From Sulfurimonas sp. UBA2011 (GTDB taxonomy: Bacteria > Campylobacterota > Campylobacteria > Campylobacterales > Sulfurimonadaceae): a stretch of DNA of 55,106 bases. The notes under the pieces were generated by a model. That model saw nothing but the letters and a program-made list of their open reading frames with translations. It did not search any database and was not told the DNA's origin. Of the stretch, positions 7,180-16,038 are shown piece after piece. The stretch is taken from positions 36,328-91,433 of the forward strand of contig DDCH01000012.1 in NCBI GenBank assembly GCA_002335055.1, in the 5' to 3' direction. The position numbers and the translations under genes were made by a program. Each line of letters opens with the position of its first letter. Position 1 is the stretch's first letter.

Positions 7180-8353
7180 AATCACAAAAAGATCTTTTTA
7201 CTCATTTTTAGCACTGTACCTTATAAGCTCATTTATATTTTTAGTTTTTGCAGCTTACTGGTTTTTCACCTCTCAGGTTGCAATGGAGAGAAACAACAAC
7301 TACTACCGTATGACACAAATAGCTGATAAGGTAAACTCAGATATCATTCAAGCACATATGATGGATAAGCAATACTCACTAGAGTCTTTTCCCCATGCAA
7401 AAGTAGCGATGCTCGATGATAAGAAACATATTATGCAGGGTAATTTTAAACATGAGATAGATTTCTCTAGAGATTTTTATATGGCAAATGATAGCTTTAC
7501 CTTACTCTCGGATAGAGCTAATGGTCATCTAAACGTAGCATATGTAGTTGTGCAAAGTAATCAATGTAACAAAAATATAACTGCCCTTAAAAACAGAGTG
7601 GCTTATACTGTGATATTTACAGCCATCTTTATCATCATCATCTCTGTGTTTTTATCCTATATGTTTTTAAAACCCATCAAAGAGAAGATGGAAGAGATAG
7701 AACAGTTTGTAAAAGATGCAACGCATGAACTCAATACTCCTATAACAGCACTAATGATGTCAACATCACGACTTAAAAGTAAAAAAGTTTATGATGAAAA
7801 AATTAACAAGAACATAAGCATAAGTACAAAACAGCTTTATGAGATTTACTCTTCACTTAGTTTTTTAAGTTTTGACAACAAAAAAGAGCAGGCAGAACTA
7901 CTCTACTTTGATACCATTGTAGAGACTTCAGTTGCATACTTTAGCGAACTGCTTGAGCGAAAAAAGATAGAAATAGTAGTAAACCTAGAGCCTTGTCCAC
8001 TCATGATATCACCCACGAAAGCAAAAATGCTTATAAACAACCTTTTAAGTAATAGTATAAAGTACTCTAAACCAAACTCAAAAATCACACTTACTTTGAG
8101 TGAAAATAGTTTTAGTATTAAAGACGAAGGCATAGGTATAGCCCAAGATAAACTTGATGAGATTTTTACTCGTTTTGTTAGAGCAAACTCTTATGCTGGT
8201 GGTTTTGGTGTTGGACTAAACATAGTTGAGAGCATAGTGAGTGAATACAAGTACAAAATAAACATAGACTCTAAAGTAGATGTTGGGACTACTGTTACAA
8301 TAAACTTCGAACAAGAAGATGAAAGAAGTAAAGCAAAGGATAAACATGTTTAG
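7172..8353 (+). CDS. Membrane sensor histidine kinase
   Basis: 393 aa. Two membrane helices (about 12-33 and 143-166) flank a periplasmic sensor region of about 110 residues. The phosphorylated histidine is H185 in KDATHELNTP. ATP-binding motifs follow: N box INNLLSNSIKY (288-298), DEGIGIA (318-324) and GGFGVGLNIV (about 343-352). It lacks a clear HAMP domain, with only a short linker between TM2 and the H box. Partner of the overlapping response regulator; signal unknown. Confidence 0.9.
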   Translation: MNKITKRSFYSFLALYLISSFIFLVFAAYWFFTSQVAMERNNNYYRMTQIADKVNSDIIQAHMMDKQYSLESFPHAKVAMLDDKKHIMQGNFKHEIDFSRDFYMANDSFTLLSDRANGHLNVAYVVVQSNQCNKNITALKNRVAYTVIFTAIFIIIISVFLSYMFLKPIKEKMEEIEQFVKDATHELNTPITALMMSTSRLKSKKVYDEKINKNISISTKQLYEIYSSLSFLSFDNKKEQAELLYFDTIVETSVAYFSELLERKKIEIVVNLEPCPLMISPTKAKMLINNLLSNSIKYSKPNSKITLTLSENSFSIKDEGIGIAQDKLDEIFTRFVRANSYAGGFGVGLNIVESIVSEYKYKINIDSKVDVGTTVTINFEQEDERSKAKDKHV

Positions 8354-8357
8354 ATAC

Positions 8358-8468
8358 TTAGTCTAAAACATAATCTTGTGTTATTGTTTCTAAGACATGC
8401 CCGTCATATTCTCTAAAGTAAACACCGCGACCCTTATAATAATGGTTTATCTCTCCATCACTAACTCC
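8358..8468 (-). pseudogene. C-terminal remnant of a glyoxalase/VOC-family gene
   Basis: A 36-codon frame with no start codon reads GVSDGEINHYYKGRGVYF followed by REYDGHVLETITQDYVLD. The pattern YKGRGVYFR-YDGHVLE-IT is the last strand of vicinal-oxygen-chelate (glyoxalase/bleomycin-resistance) proteins, including the metal-ligand Glu. A TAA lies immediately upstream in frame (8469-8471), and the rest of the gene is absent. Confidence 0.55.
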
Positions 8469-8477
8469 TTAGATTTA

Positions 8478-9569
8478 TTAAGCCTTGATAGCATGCCCTA
8501 TAAACTCGCTCATGTCATCTAGTATTTCAAGCCCTCTACGAAAGCTCACTCCACAAGCACCACCACTATAAAAAACACCTGCTTGATAGTACCTATCCTC
8601 TTCATCTCTAACAAAATCTACATACTCTTGATAAACTGACTTGTACTCCCCATATATTCCATCAGTCTGGAGTATAAGTTCCCCGTTTTCAACGATGTCT
8701 ATATTTGCCCCTTCTCTACCAAACATTGTTTTTTTAACATACTTCTCTTGTATAGGCTCAAAGGATGTTTTTAAAAGATATGGTGAATCAGGAAATAGTT
8801 TATATAGTATGGCTAACATTCCCTTTGACTGGTACAAAAGTGTATAAGCAGGGTTAATCATTGTACTTACTTTTGTCCCTGAAAAGTTAGGCATGTCTTC
8901 CCATGGATAGAGTTTAAACCAAAAGTCATAAGGCATCTTCTCTTCACACTCTTCAAGGTACTTAAATGAAGTGAAAAGGTTTTGAGACTTTGCCATATCT
9001 TCTAAGAGTTTTACTGTAACGAGTTCTTCTTCTATGCCCTCAACACAAGAGAAGAGAAACTTAGAGTATAAGCCTTTTTTTTTCTCACTGATTTGTACAA
9101 ATTTCTTCGAAATTGCTGTATAAATATTGTTAAATTGTCTAAGACCCAGCCCTTCATTAAAACATAGCATCATTTCTTGAATAACAACACTCTCAAGTAA
9201 AAGTGTCGGTGTATCTGCATTGAACTCAATGAGTTTAATATCTTTAGAATCAACGCCACCACTTAAATCAAAGCGACCATAAAGGTGCATATCTCTCTCA
9301 TACTCAAAACTATACTTTATCTGATTTATTAGAGTCTTTGGTATGTCAAGAGCCTCAAAAAGGTTGTTTTTTATGACATATGTGGCCCCTGCCTCATACA
9401 TCTTATAAAGTGTATTTCCCGCATTTTCGTATGCCTGTGCTTCATCCTCAGATATGAGTAAAAACTTGTCTTTAACGATATACTCACCATCTTCATCCTT
9501 ATGCCAAGTATATCCCATAGCATCTAAATGCTCTTTTGTTAAGGCTTTTATCTTCATTAAATTTGGCAA
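8478..9569 (-). CDS. Glutathionylspermidine synthetase-like ATP-grasp ligase
   Basis: 363 aa from a TTG 12 bases after the agmatinase stop, with AAAGGA upstream; the ATG at 9557 lacks a ribosome binding site. The family's catalytic signature is present: R99 and D101 (YGRFDLS), then E115, N117 and D119 (LIEFNADTPT), and late MFGREGANI, which carries the ATP-binding Arg. It corresponds to the synthetase half of E. coli GspS and to the stand-alone YgiC/YjfC proteins, with no amidase domain. The family ligates a carboxylate to an amine. Position after two polyamine genes makes a polyamine the likely amine; the carboxylate partner is unproven. Confidence 0.8.
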   Translation of the reverse strand: MPNLMKIKALTKEHLDAMGYTWHKDEDGEYIVKDKFLLISEDEAQAYENAGNTLYKMYEAGATYVIKNNLFEALDIPKTLINQIKYSFEYERDMHLYGRFDLSGGVDSKDIKLIEFNADTPTLLLESVVIQEMMLCFNEGLGLRQFNNIYTAISKKFVQISEKKKGLYSKFLFSCVEGIEEELVTVKLLEDMAKSQNLFTSFKYLEECEEKMPYDFWFKLYPWEDMPNFSGTKVSTMINPAYTLLYQSKGMLAILYKLFPDSPYLLKTSFEPIQEKYVKKTMFGREGANIDIVENGELILQTDGIYGEYKSVYQEYVDFVRDEEDRYYQAGVFYSGGACGVSFRRGLEILDDMSEFIGHAIKA

Positions 9570-9581
9570 AGTAGCATCCTT

Positions 9582-10490
9582 TTACTCATACTTTACTTGC
9601 ATCTGTCCACCAGTTTGTTCACGATCCTGGACACCCTGGGATCTGCCCCAGTAAGAGATGATTTTTTGTAGAAGTTTAGCTGCAAATAGTTGTGATACCT
9701 TTGAGTCTTCTGGGATGAGTTCTACCATATCTACTCCCTTGATAACTGCATTTGAGTCTAAAAAAAGTGCTTTTAAAATGTCTGTTGCAAAGTAGTAATC
9801 AATCCCACCTGCTTGTGGTGTTCCAACACCTGGAACACAAGCAGGATCAAAAACATCCATATCTATGCTTAGATAAACATCACCTTCTAACTCAGATACA
9901 GTTTGTAAAAGTTCTTTTCTTACCTTCTCGCTGCGAAGTGCTCTATCCATAAAGCAGTGTATGTTTTTGTCCTCTTTTATTCGCAGTGCTTCAGTCTCAA
10001 ACATAGAACGAATTCCAACCATCACTAACTTATGTCCCTGTTTTAAGAGCTGAAAAGCTGGTGTAGCATGAGAGTTTGTGTCACCTAAGTAACTACGGCG
10101 AAGATCAGCATGTGCATCCAAAAAAAGGATAGTCGAAGGCTTTTTTAATAATGCTAACGTTAGTTGTGGTGTTATAGAGTGGTCACCTCCAAGCGAGATA
10201 AGTAGCTGATTTTTCTCACTACTTCGACCACTAAAAGAAGTTTTTATTTTCTCAAACTCATAAATGCTCTCGCACACATGTACTTTCATATACTTCATAG
10301 GCGAATACTCTAAATCCTCATCATAGTATTCCATCTGTTCTGTTTCTATCAATATAGCATCGGGTGCATCTTCTGTACCTACTTTTCCGCTAACACTACC
10401 ACCCCAGCAGACTCTGTTTATAGCGACATCTGCATCCCCAATCTTAACACTTGGAAGTTCTTGGTACTCTATATTATATTCATTTTGCAA
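9582..10490 (-). CDS. speB: Agmatinase
   Basis: 302 aa ureohydrolase. All manganese ligands are present: H104 (GGDHS), D125, H127, D129 (DAHADL), D210 and D212 (SIDMDVFDP). The agmatinase branch usually carries GTPEPGG where this protein has VGTPQAGG. It would hydrolyse agmatine to putrescine and urea. It begins with a TTG two bases after the speE stop, with GGAG upstream; no in-frame ATG is near. The polyamine operon context supports agmatinase over arginase or guanidinobutyrase. No arginine decarboxylase is in the window. Confidence 0.82.
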   Translation of the reverse strand: MQNEYNIEYQELPSVKIGDADVAINRVCWGGSVSGKVGTEDAPDAILIETEQMEYYDEDLEYSPMKYMKVHVCESIYEFEKIKTSFSGRSSEKNQLLISLGGDHSITPQLTLALLKKPSTILFLDAHADLRRSYLGDTNSHATPAFQLLKQGHKLVMVGIRSMFETEALRIKEDKNIHCFMDRALRSEKVRKELLQTVSELEGDVYLSIDMDVFDPACVPGVGTPQAGGIDYYFATDILKALFLDSNAVIKGVDMVELIPEDSKVSQLFAAKLLQKIISYWGRSQGVQDREQTGGQMQVKYE

Positions 10491-10491
10491 A

Positions 10492-11352
10492 CTATACTCC
10501 TATGTTATTTTTTATCAGTTTTGGCAGAGTAAATGCAGCCACTAAACTCTCAACACCAAGTGCATCCAAAGTAATTCCTTTAGCACTAGTTATAAACTTC
10601 TCTTGTAGGTTTGTATCAACTATACTCAAGTCATCACTAGCCATCACAAAACCCCAAAGATGATAAAACGAAGGCACAATAACACCATAAGATTTCACAT
10701 CAGTAAAAACACGACCCATCATCTCTCGTATGTGTTTATGATTGATAGACTCTTGTGTGTCTAAAGCACCACCTTGTGTAGCGATGATAGCATTTGGATT
10801 TAGCAGTGGTTTTATAGTCTTGTATAAGCCTTCTCCATAAAGAAATCCAGCAGGAGAATCCCAGTCATGTACATCTATCAAATCGCCTATAACTATGTCA
10901 AACATTTGCGTACAAGATGCAAGGTACTCGTTAATATCCATATACAAAACTTCTAAACGCGAGTCAGAAAACGCAGACTCACTCCAAGAAGGTATATGTT
11001 TTTTACAAAGCTCCACAAACTCTTCATCTATGTCAACCATCACAACTTTTGTAACAGACTTATGTGCGAGAATTTCTCTAGCAGTAGCCCCTTCGCCACC
11101 ACCCATGATAAGCACCGTTTTAGGATTTGGGTGTGCCAGCATAGCAGGATGAACTAAAGCTTCATGGTACATACCCTCATCAGACTCACAAGACTGAATA
11201 TCTCCATCAAGGCTAATGCATACACCATGCATTTTGGACTCAAAAAATAGGTACTCTTGAAAAGGGGTTTTCCCTTTGGCTATAATGTTTTCAACTGTTC
11301 TAGCAACACTATCAGATACATTTTCCTTCTCTGTGTAGTTTATCATCTTCAT
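10492..11352 (-). CDS. speE: Aminopropyltransferase, ACL5 (thermospermine synthase)-like
   Basis: 286 aa. The SAM-like fold motif is IMGGGEGATARE (82-93). H63-E64 occur in YHEALVHPAM, D107 and D109 in VMVDIDEE, and the catalytic-loop Asp is D157 in VIGDLID. From memory, the segments HPNPKTVLIMGGGEG, GDL-D and VPSFYHLWGFVMASD match plant ACL5 thermospermine synthase more closely than classical spermidine synthase, which has DSSDP at the catalytic loop. It would transfer aminopropyl from decarboxylated SAM to a polyamine. First gene of the speE-speB-ligase operon. The start may be 11352 or 11346. Confidence 0.82.
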   Translation of the reverse strand: MKMINYTEKENVSDSVARTVENIIAKGKTPFQEYLFFESKMHGVCISLDGDIQSCESDEGMYHEALVHPAMLAHPNPKTVLIMGGGEGATAREILAHKSVTKVVMVDIDEEFVELCKKHIPSWSESAFSDSRLEVLYMDINEYLASCTQMFDIVIGDLIDVHDWDSPAGFLYGEGLYKTIKPLLNPNAIIATQGGALDTQESINHKHIREMMGRVFTDVKSYGVIVPSFYHLWGFVMASDDLSIVDTNLQEKFITSAKGITLDALGVESLVAAFTLPKLIKNNIGV

Positions 11353-11489
11353 CCCTATGTCATTTGATAATATTATATACTATTGTGGCTTATATCTTTA
11401 AGAAGATGTTAGTTTATTAGGTTTCGTATCTTGAAAATAAGATAAATTTTAATATATAGCCTCAAATTATATACCTTGTTCTAATCTAT

Positions 11490-11495
11490 TATAAT
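11490..11495 (+). promoter_or_regulatory. Candidate -10 box for sulP
   Basis: TATAAT in CTATTATAATATTTTG, with an AT-rich upstream stretch, about 100 bases before sulP in the 246-base divergent region with speE. Confidence 0.4.
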
Positions 11496-11598
11496 ATTTT
11501 GAATCGCTTAAATCCAATCTTGACAAGTATCCCTTCCCAACTATGGGTTAAACAATGCATGTTCAGCTATAATTTCCTTATCAAAACAGGGAATATTA

Positions 11599-13296
11599 AT
11601 GCTTCTTACTACAAAACATTTATCAGCCGATATATTTGGAGGGGTAACCGCAGCTGTTGTGGCACTTCCTCTAGCACTTGCTTTTGGAGTACAGTCTGGT
11701 ATGGGGGCTATTGCAGGCCTTTATGGGGCTATCGCTGTTGGTTTTTTTGCCGCCCTTTTTGGTGGAACACAAACGCAGATAAGTGGCCCAACAGGTCCTT
11801 TAGCTGTTGTAGCTTCAGTCATAATCGCCGGAGAAATAGCCTTTTTTGGCTCACTCGATAAGGCAATTGGAACTATTGTTGCGACTTTTGTTTTGGCAGG
11901 TGTTTTTCAGATTTTACTTGGTGTTTTTAAGATCGGTCAGTACATAAGATACATTCCCTACTCTGTTGTTTCAGGTTTTATGAGTGGTATCGGTTCTATC
12001 ATCATCATCATGCAGATATTTCCATTTTTTGGACTCGTTTCTCCTCCTAGTATAGTAGAAACCATCTCTTCACTTGGTAACATTTCTGGAAACATAAACA
12101 TAGAAGCTTTGCTTTTAGCCAGTGCAACTATTGCCATTATTTATCTTTTTCCTAAACTTAGTAAAAAAGTCCCCTCCACACTCATCGCACTTCTTAGTTT
12201 AACCATACTTTCTACTTATATGGGTTTAGGGGTCTCTATGATTGGAGATATCCCAAGTGGTTTTCCAGAGATTCATGTAGATACCATCTTATCACTTGAC
12301 TGGCATAACCCTATGCTAATAGTTATTCCAGCTATTACACTAGCTGCTCTTGGTTCTATAGACTCTCTACTTACTTCTGTAGTAGCTGACAACATTACTA
12401 AAACACAGCACAACTCAAATAAAGAACTCATCGGTCAAGGTATAGGCAACATGGTTGCAGGTATCATTGGTGGTCTTCCAGGTGCAGGGGCAACGATGAG
12501 AACAGTTGTAAACATAAACGCAGGGGGTAAAACAAATCTCTCAGGTGTTATTCACGCTATGGTTCTTGTCATCATTCTCTTTGGTGCAGGTGCATATGCT
12601 AGACTCATTCCGCTTCCTATTCTTGCAGGTATACTCATTACGGTTGGTTTAGGTATCATCGACTACAAAGGTTTAAAACACCTCAAAGAAGTGCCACGAG
12701 CTGATGCAGTTATCATGATAATCGTACTTCTGTTGACTATTTTTGTTGACCTCCTCCAAGCAGTTGGAATAGGTATGGTTTTAGCCTCTATACTATTTAT
12801 GAAACACATGGGAGATATCGGTGAGCACAAGTCAGTTTCAAAAACACTCAAAGAGTTTCATGAGGCTTTTCCACCCTCATCAGAAGAAAGAGAATCTTAT
12901 AGTGCTATAGAAGATCAAGTCTATATCCAGCACTTTAATGGTCCTATCTTTTTTGGATTTACTGCCCATTTTAAACAAATGATGCAAGAGTTACCTGAGG
13001 TTAGTGTTGTTATCTTTAGAATGTATAATGTTCCAAGTATAGACCAGAGTGGGATGTATGTTCTCGAGGATGCCATACATGAGTTAAACTCTCGAGATAT
13101 CACAGTTTTCATCACCGGTATAACAGAACAGCCAAGAAGAATGCTTGAGAATATTAAAGTCATTCCAGTGCTTGTTCCAATAAACCATATCTTCCCTGAC
13201 TTAACCGCAGCACTACAGATGCTAAAAGAGCATCAGAATAACTTTAAAGCAACTAACAATAAAAAGAATATGCATAAGATTCTTTGGAACGAATAA
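11599..13296 (+). CDS. SulP-family inorganic anion transporter with STAS domain
   Basis: 565 aa. About ten to twelve hydrophobic segments fill residues 1-410, including the conserved QISGPTGPLAVV. A cytoplasmic STAS domain follows (about 430-545), with VVIFRMYNVPSIDQSGMYVL. The family moves sulfate, bicarbonate, chloride or related anions; in an autotrophic sulfur oxidiser both sulfate and bicarbonate are plausible. The start has AGGGAAT six bases upstream. The gene ends nine bases from the convergent bioA. Confidence 0.9.
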   Translation: MLLTTKHLSADIFGGVTAAVVALPLALAFGVQSGMGAIAGLYGAIAVGFFAALFGGTQTQISGPTGPLAVVASVIIAGEIAFFGSLDKAIGTIVATFVLAGVFQILLGVFKIGQYIRYIPYSVVSGFMSGIGSIIIIMQIFPFFGLVSPPSIVETISSLGNISGNINIEALLLASATIAIIYLFPKLSKKVPSTLIALLSLTILSTYMGLGVSMIGDIPSGFPEIHVDTILSLDWHNPMLIVIPAITLAALGSIDSLLTSVVADNITKTQHNSNKELIGQGIGNMVAGIIGGLPGAGATMRTVVNINAGGKTNLSGVIHAMVLVIILFGAGAYARLIPLPILAGILITVGLGIIDYKGLKHLKEVPRADAVIMIIVLLLTIFVDLLQAVGIGMVLASILFMKHMGDIGEHKSVSKTLKEFHEAFPPSSEERESYSAIEDQVYIQHFNGPIFFGFTAHFKQMMQELPEVSVVIFRMYNVPSIDQSGMYVLEDAIHELNSRDITVFITGITEQPRRMLENIKVIPVLVPINHIFPDLTAALQMLKEHQNNFKATNNKKNMHKILWNE

Positions 13297-13305
13297 GTAC
13301 TGAGG

Positions 13306-14586
13306 TTACTGCTGCTTGTAAATGATGTAAGCCTTCATTACATCGTAAATAGCAGAAGTTAAAGTACCTAACTCTTTTTCGTTAATGACAAAGGGAGGCA
13401 TAATATAAACAAGTCTGTTAAAAGGTCTCAGCCAAACACCGCGTTTAATAAACTCAGGTGTCATCCAAACTAGATCCACATCTTCTTTTAACTCTAGCAC
13501 ACCGATAGCTCCAAGTATACGAACTTCTTTTACAATTTCTAAATCTTCACACTTTATCAGTTCTGTCTTTAACTGACTCTCTATACTATCTACTTTTTTC
13601 TTCCAGTCTGAGTTTAGCAAAAGCTCTAAAGATGCATTTGCAACTGCACATGCAAGAGGATTTGCCATAAAGGTTGGTCCATGCATTAAAACATTACCAC
13701 CCGTTTCAACACCCAACATTACTTTCTTACTTACAAGTGTTGCTGCAAGTGACATATACCCACCTGTAAGAGCTTTTCCAACACAAAGGATGTCAGGGCT
13801 AACTTGGGCATGTTCATAAGCGAAAAGCTCGCCTGTGCGTCCAAAACCTGTAGCTATCTCATCTAAAATCAAAAGTACCTCAAACTCAGTACAAAGTTCT
13901 CTTACTCGTTTCAGAAATACAGGAGAATACATTCTCATTCCCCCTGCTCCTTGGACTATTGGTTCTAGTATCACAGCGGCTATTACCTTGTGGTTTTCTT
14001 GTAGTTTTTCTTTGAAGTCTTTTATGTACTTCTCATCCCACACACTTCCAAACATACACATAGGAGCCTCTGCAAAGATATTTTTATGAAGTACACCTTC
14101 AAACGCAGAGTGCATTCCTGTTATAGGGTCACAAACACTCATGGCACCAAAAGTATCACCATGATACCCTTGTGAGAATGCCAGAATTTTTGTTTTATCT
14201 TTGTTACCTTGAGAGTTCCAGTACTGGTAAGCCATCTTTAAAGCCACCTCAACACTGACACTGCCACTATCACTAAAAAAGATATGTTCTAAGTTTTTAT
14301 CTGTGATGCTTAAAAGTGTCTGTGCAAGTTTTATGGCAGGTTCGTGAGTTAGCCCACCAAACATTACATGACTCATTTTAGAAAGTTGCTCATGTGCTGC
14401 TGCATTTAACTCCGGTACATTATAACCATGGATAACTGACCACCATGAGCTCATCCCATCTATGATCTTTTCTCCACTCTCTAACTCCAAGTAAACACCT
14501 GCAGCAGATTTTACAAGTTGCATATCCGTACTTGGAACGGAGGGAGCATAAGGGTGCAGTACATGTTTTGTATCAAAATCTATCAT
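13306..14586 (-). CDS. bioA: Adenosylmethionine-8-amino-7-oxononanoate aminotransferase
   Basis: 426 aa class III PLP aminotransferase of biotin synthesis; converts KAPA to DAPA with SAM as amino donor. The PLP lysine is K271 in VGKALTGGY, and the PLP-contacting Asp is D242 in LDEIATGFGRTG. SSWWSVIHGYN near the N-terminus is typical of BioA. The start at 14586 overlaps the speD stop as ATGA with GGAG upstream; the ATG at 14598 has no ribosome binding site. No other biotin gene is nearby. Confidence 0.9.
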   Translation of the reverse strand: MIDFDTKHVLHPYAPSVPSTDMQLVKSAAGVYLELESGEKIIDGMSSWWSVIHGYNVPELNAAAHEQLSKMSHVMFGGLTHEPAIKLAQTLLSITDKNLEHIFFSDSGSVSVEVALKMAYQYWNSQGNKDKTKILAFSQGYHGDTFGAMSVCDPITGMHSAFEGVLHKNIFAEAPMCMFGSVWDEKYIKDFKEKLQENHKVIAAVILEPIVQGAGGMRMYSPVFLKRVRELCTEFEVLLILDEIATGFGRTGELFAYEHAQVSPDILCVGKALTGGYMSLAATLVSKKVMLGVETGGNVLMHGPTFMANPLACAVANASLELLLNSDWKKKVDSIESQLKTELIKCEDLEIVKEVRILGAIGVLELKEDVDLVWMTPEFIKRGVWLRPFNRLVYIMPPFVINEKELGTLTSAIYDVMKAYIIYKQQ

Positions 14587-15311
14587 GATGTTCTCCATCC
14601 GTTAAATATACTTAACATCTCTGCATTTAGAAGTTTCATATAAGTAGTTTTTTCTTCTTCTCCAAGAGTCGTGTTTGGTGAGAAGTACTCGTTCGTTTTT
14701 ATATCGGTTCGAAGCAGTTTTAACTGCCAGATATTATCGTTTTGCAGTATCAAATCTTTTGTTTTGAAACTCTTTAAGATGTCTGTGTTTATATACTCTT
14801 GTATGGAGTTTAGAGTATGGTCCATATAGATATGCTCTCCCTCATAGTTACGAGTAAAGCCACGAACATTATAGTCTATAGTTACTATGTCAGTATCAAA
14901 AAAGTCGAAGATTGTATTGAGTGAGCTTAGGGGTGTAATTTCCCCACAAGTTGAGAGTTCCATATCTACACGAAAAGAGAGTATTCCGTTTTCATTATCA
15001 AAATCAGGGTAAGTGTGTGCTGTTATATGACTCTTATTTAGATGCATATCCACACCCGAGCCTTTTATATCACCTAGAAGTATCATCGAACTAGCACCAT
15101 ACGGTTCATAGTCTTGTTTTGAAATATGTAAAACTTCTGCTTCTATGATATGCACTATTTTTTGTAAAAGTTCAGATATTTCATTTGCACTGTAGCGAGA
15201 GTTTATATACTCTATATATGAGAGTTTTTCTAACTCGCTTGGTGCTATTACAAAGTCATAAAAACTAAAACTAAGTGCTTTTTTAAGATTGTTAAAACCC
15301 GATAGTTGCAT
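14583..15311 (-). CDS. speD: S-adenosylmethionine decarboxylase, E. coli type
   Basis: 242 aa. Makes decarboxylated SAM, the aminopropyl donor for spermidine-type polyamines. The self-cleavage site is K93-S94 in NKSHITAHTYPD, where the Ser becomes the pyruvoyl group. Also conserved are STCGEITPL (C122) and DIVTIDYNVRGFTRN. It resembles the larger proteobacterial enzyme rather than the short Bacillus type. The ATG at 15311 has AGAGGA upstream. It supplies substrate to the SpeE homologues at 10.5 and 50.4 kb, and overlaps bioA by four bases. Confidence 0.9.
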   Translation of the reverse strand: MQLSGFNNLKKALSFSFYDFVIAPSELEKLSYIEYINSRYSANEISELLQKIVHIIEAEVLHISKQDYEPYGASSMILLGDIKGSGVDMHLNKSHITAHTYPDFDNENGILSFRVDMELSTCGEITPLSSLNTIFDFFDTDIVTIDYNVRGFTRNYEGEHIYMDHTLNSIQEYINTDILKSFKTKDLILQNDNIWQLKLLRTDIKTNEYFSPNTTLGEEEKTTYMKLLNAEMLSIFNGWRTS

Positions 15312-15363
15312 AATTATCCTCTATGTTTATTAGTAGAATTATACATTTTCTTTGCTTTGAACA

Positions 15364-16038
15364 TTATGGAGTAGAACCATATATCTGTTTCATATCTGGT
15401 TTTTCCGTTGCATAGTAATGTACCCAGATATAGAGATGGTTAAAAAGTGCAACAACAAGGGCAACTTTAGAAAAAAGAAGTAATGCCGGAATATACAAAA
15501 TCAAAAGACCAAAAACATACATGCCATTGTTAGTAAAACGAAATATACCCTGCTTCACATAGGGCACATTATAGTTCTTGTCAAAATGGTCTATTCCATA
15601 TGCTCTCTCGAATGTAAAGTACCTTTTCACACTGTAAAAAAGATAAGCGACTATGGGCATTATAAAAGCCACAAGGAAGTACACCAAACAAGGCTCTACT
15701 TTTAAAGTACCACGGTTTGCATAAGCTAAAAAGATGATAAAAATTAAACGTGACCCAAAGAGAGCAGAAAACCCGAGTCTGTAAATTAAAAAAGATTTTT
15801 TCCAGCCTAACCTAGAACTAAAGTAATTTTTATAAAGTTCTAAACGCCAAACTATCGCCACATAAAGTTGATGGGCTAGTGGGGGAAAAAGAGCTAAGGC
15901 TAACCAAAACACTGTATCTATACCAAAGAGTGAACCCACACTAAAAAACTCTACATATTTACCTAAAAAGATAAATACAGTGATACTAATCACTAATGCA
16001 CAAAAATGCCAAAGCTGATACTCAAATATTTTACTCAA
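15364..16038 (-). CDS. Integral membrane protein, PEMT/ICMT methyltransferase-like
   Basis: 224 aa with about six membrane segments. The C-terminal part (FRFTNNGMYVFGLLILY, then ALFNHLYIWVHYYATEKPD) resembles the phospholipid and isoprenylcysteine methyltransferase fold, in which N-M-GxY and a late helix followed by an E-containing turn bind SAM. The usual EE pair reads TEKPD. The methyltransferase role is inference. It overlaps the CitE-like gene by four bases. Confidence 0.5.
   Translation of the reverse strand: MSKIFEYQLWHFCALVISITVFIFLGKYVEFFSVGSLFGIDTVFWLALALFPPLAHQLYVAIVWRLELYKNYFSSRLGWKKSFLIYRLGFSALFGSRLIFIIFLAYANRGTLKVEPCLVYFLVAFIMPIVAYLFYSVKRYFTFERAYGIDHFDKNYNVPYVKQGIFRFTNNGMYVFGLLILYIPALLLFSKVALVVALFNHLYIWVHYYATEKPDMKQIYGSTP

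Noticed and set aside
11499..11861. Overlapping 120-aa frame in front of and within sulP
   Set aside because: It is a shifted frame of sulP with a composition rich in W, C and R, and has no ribosome binding site.
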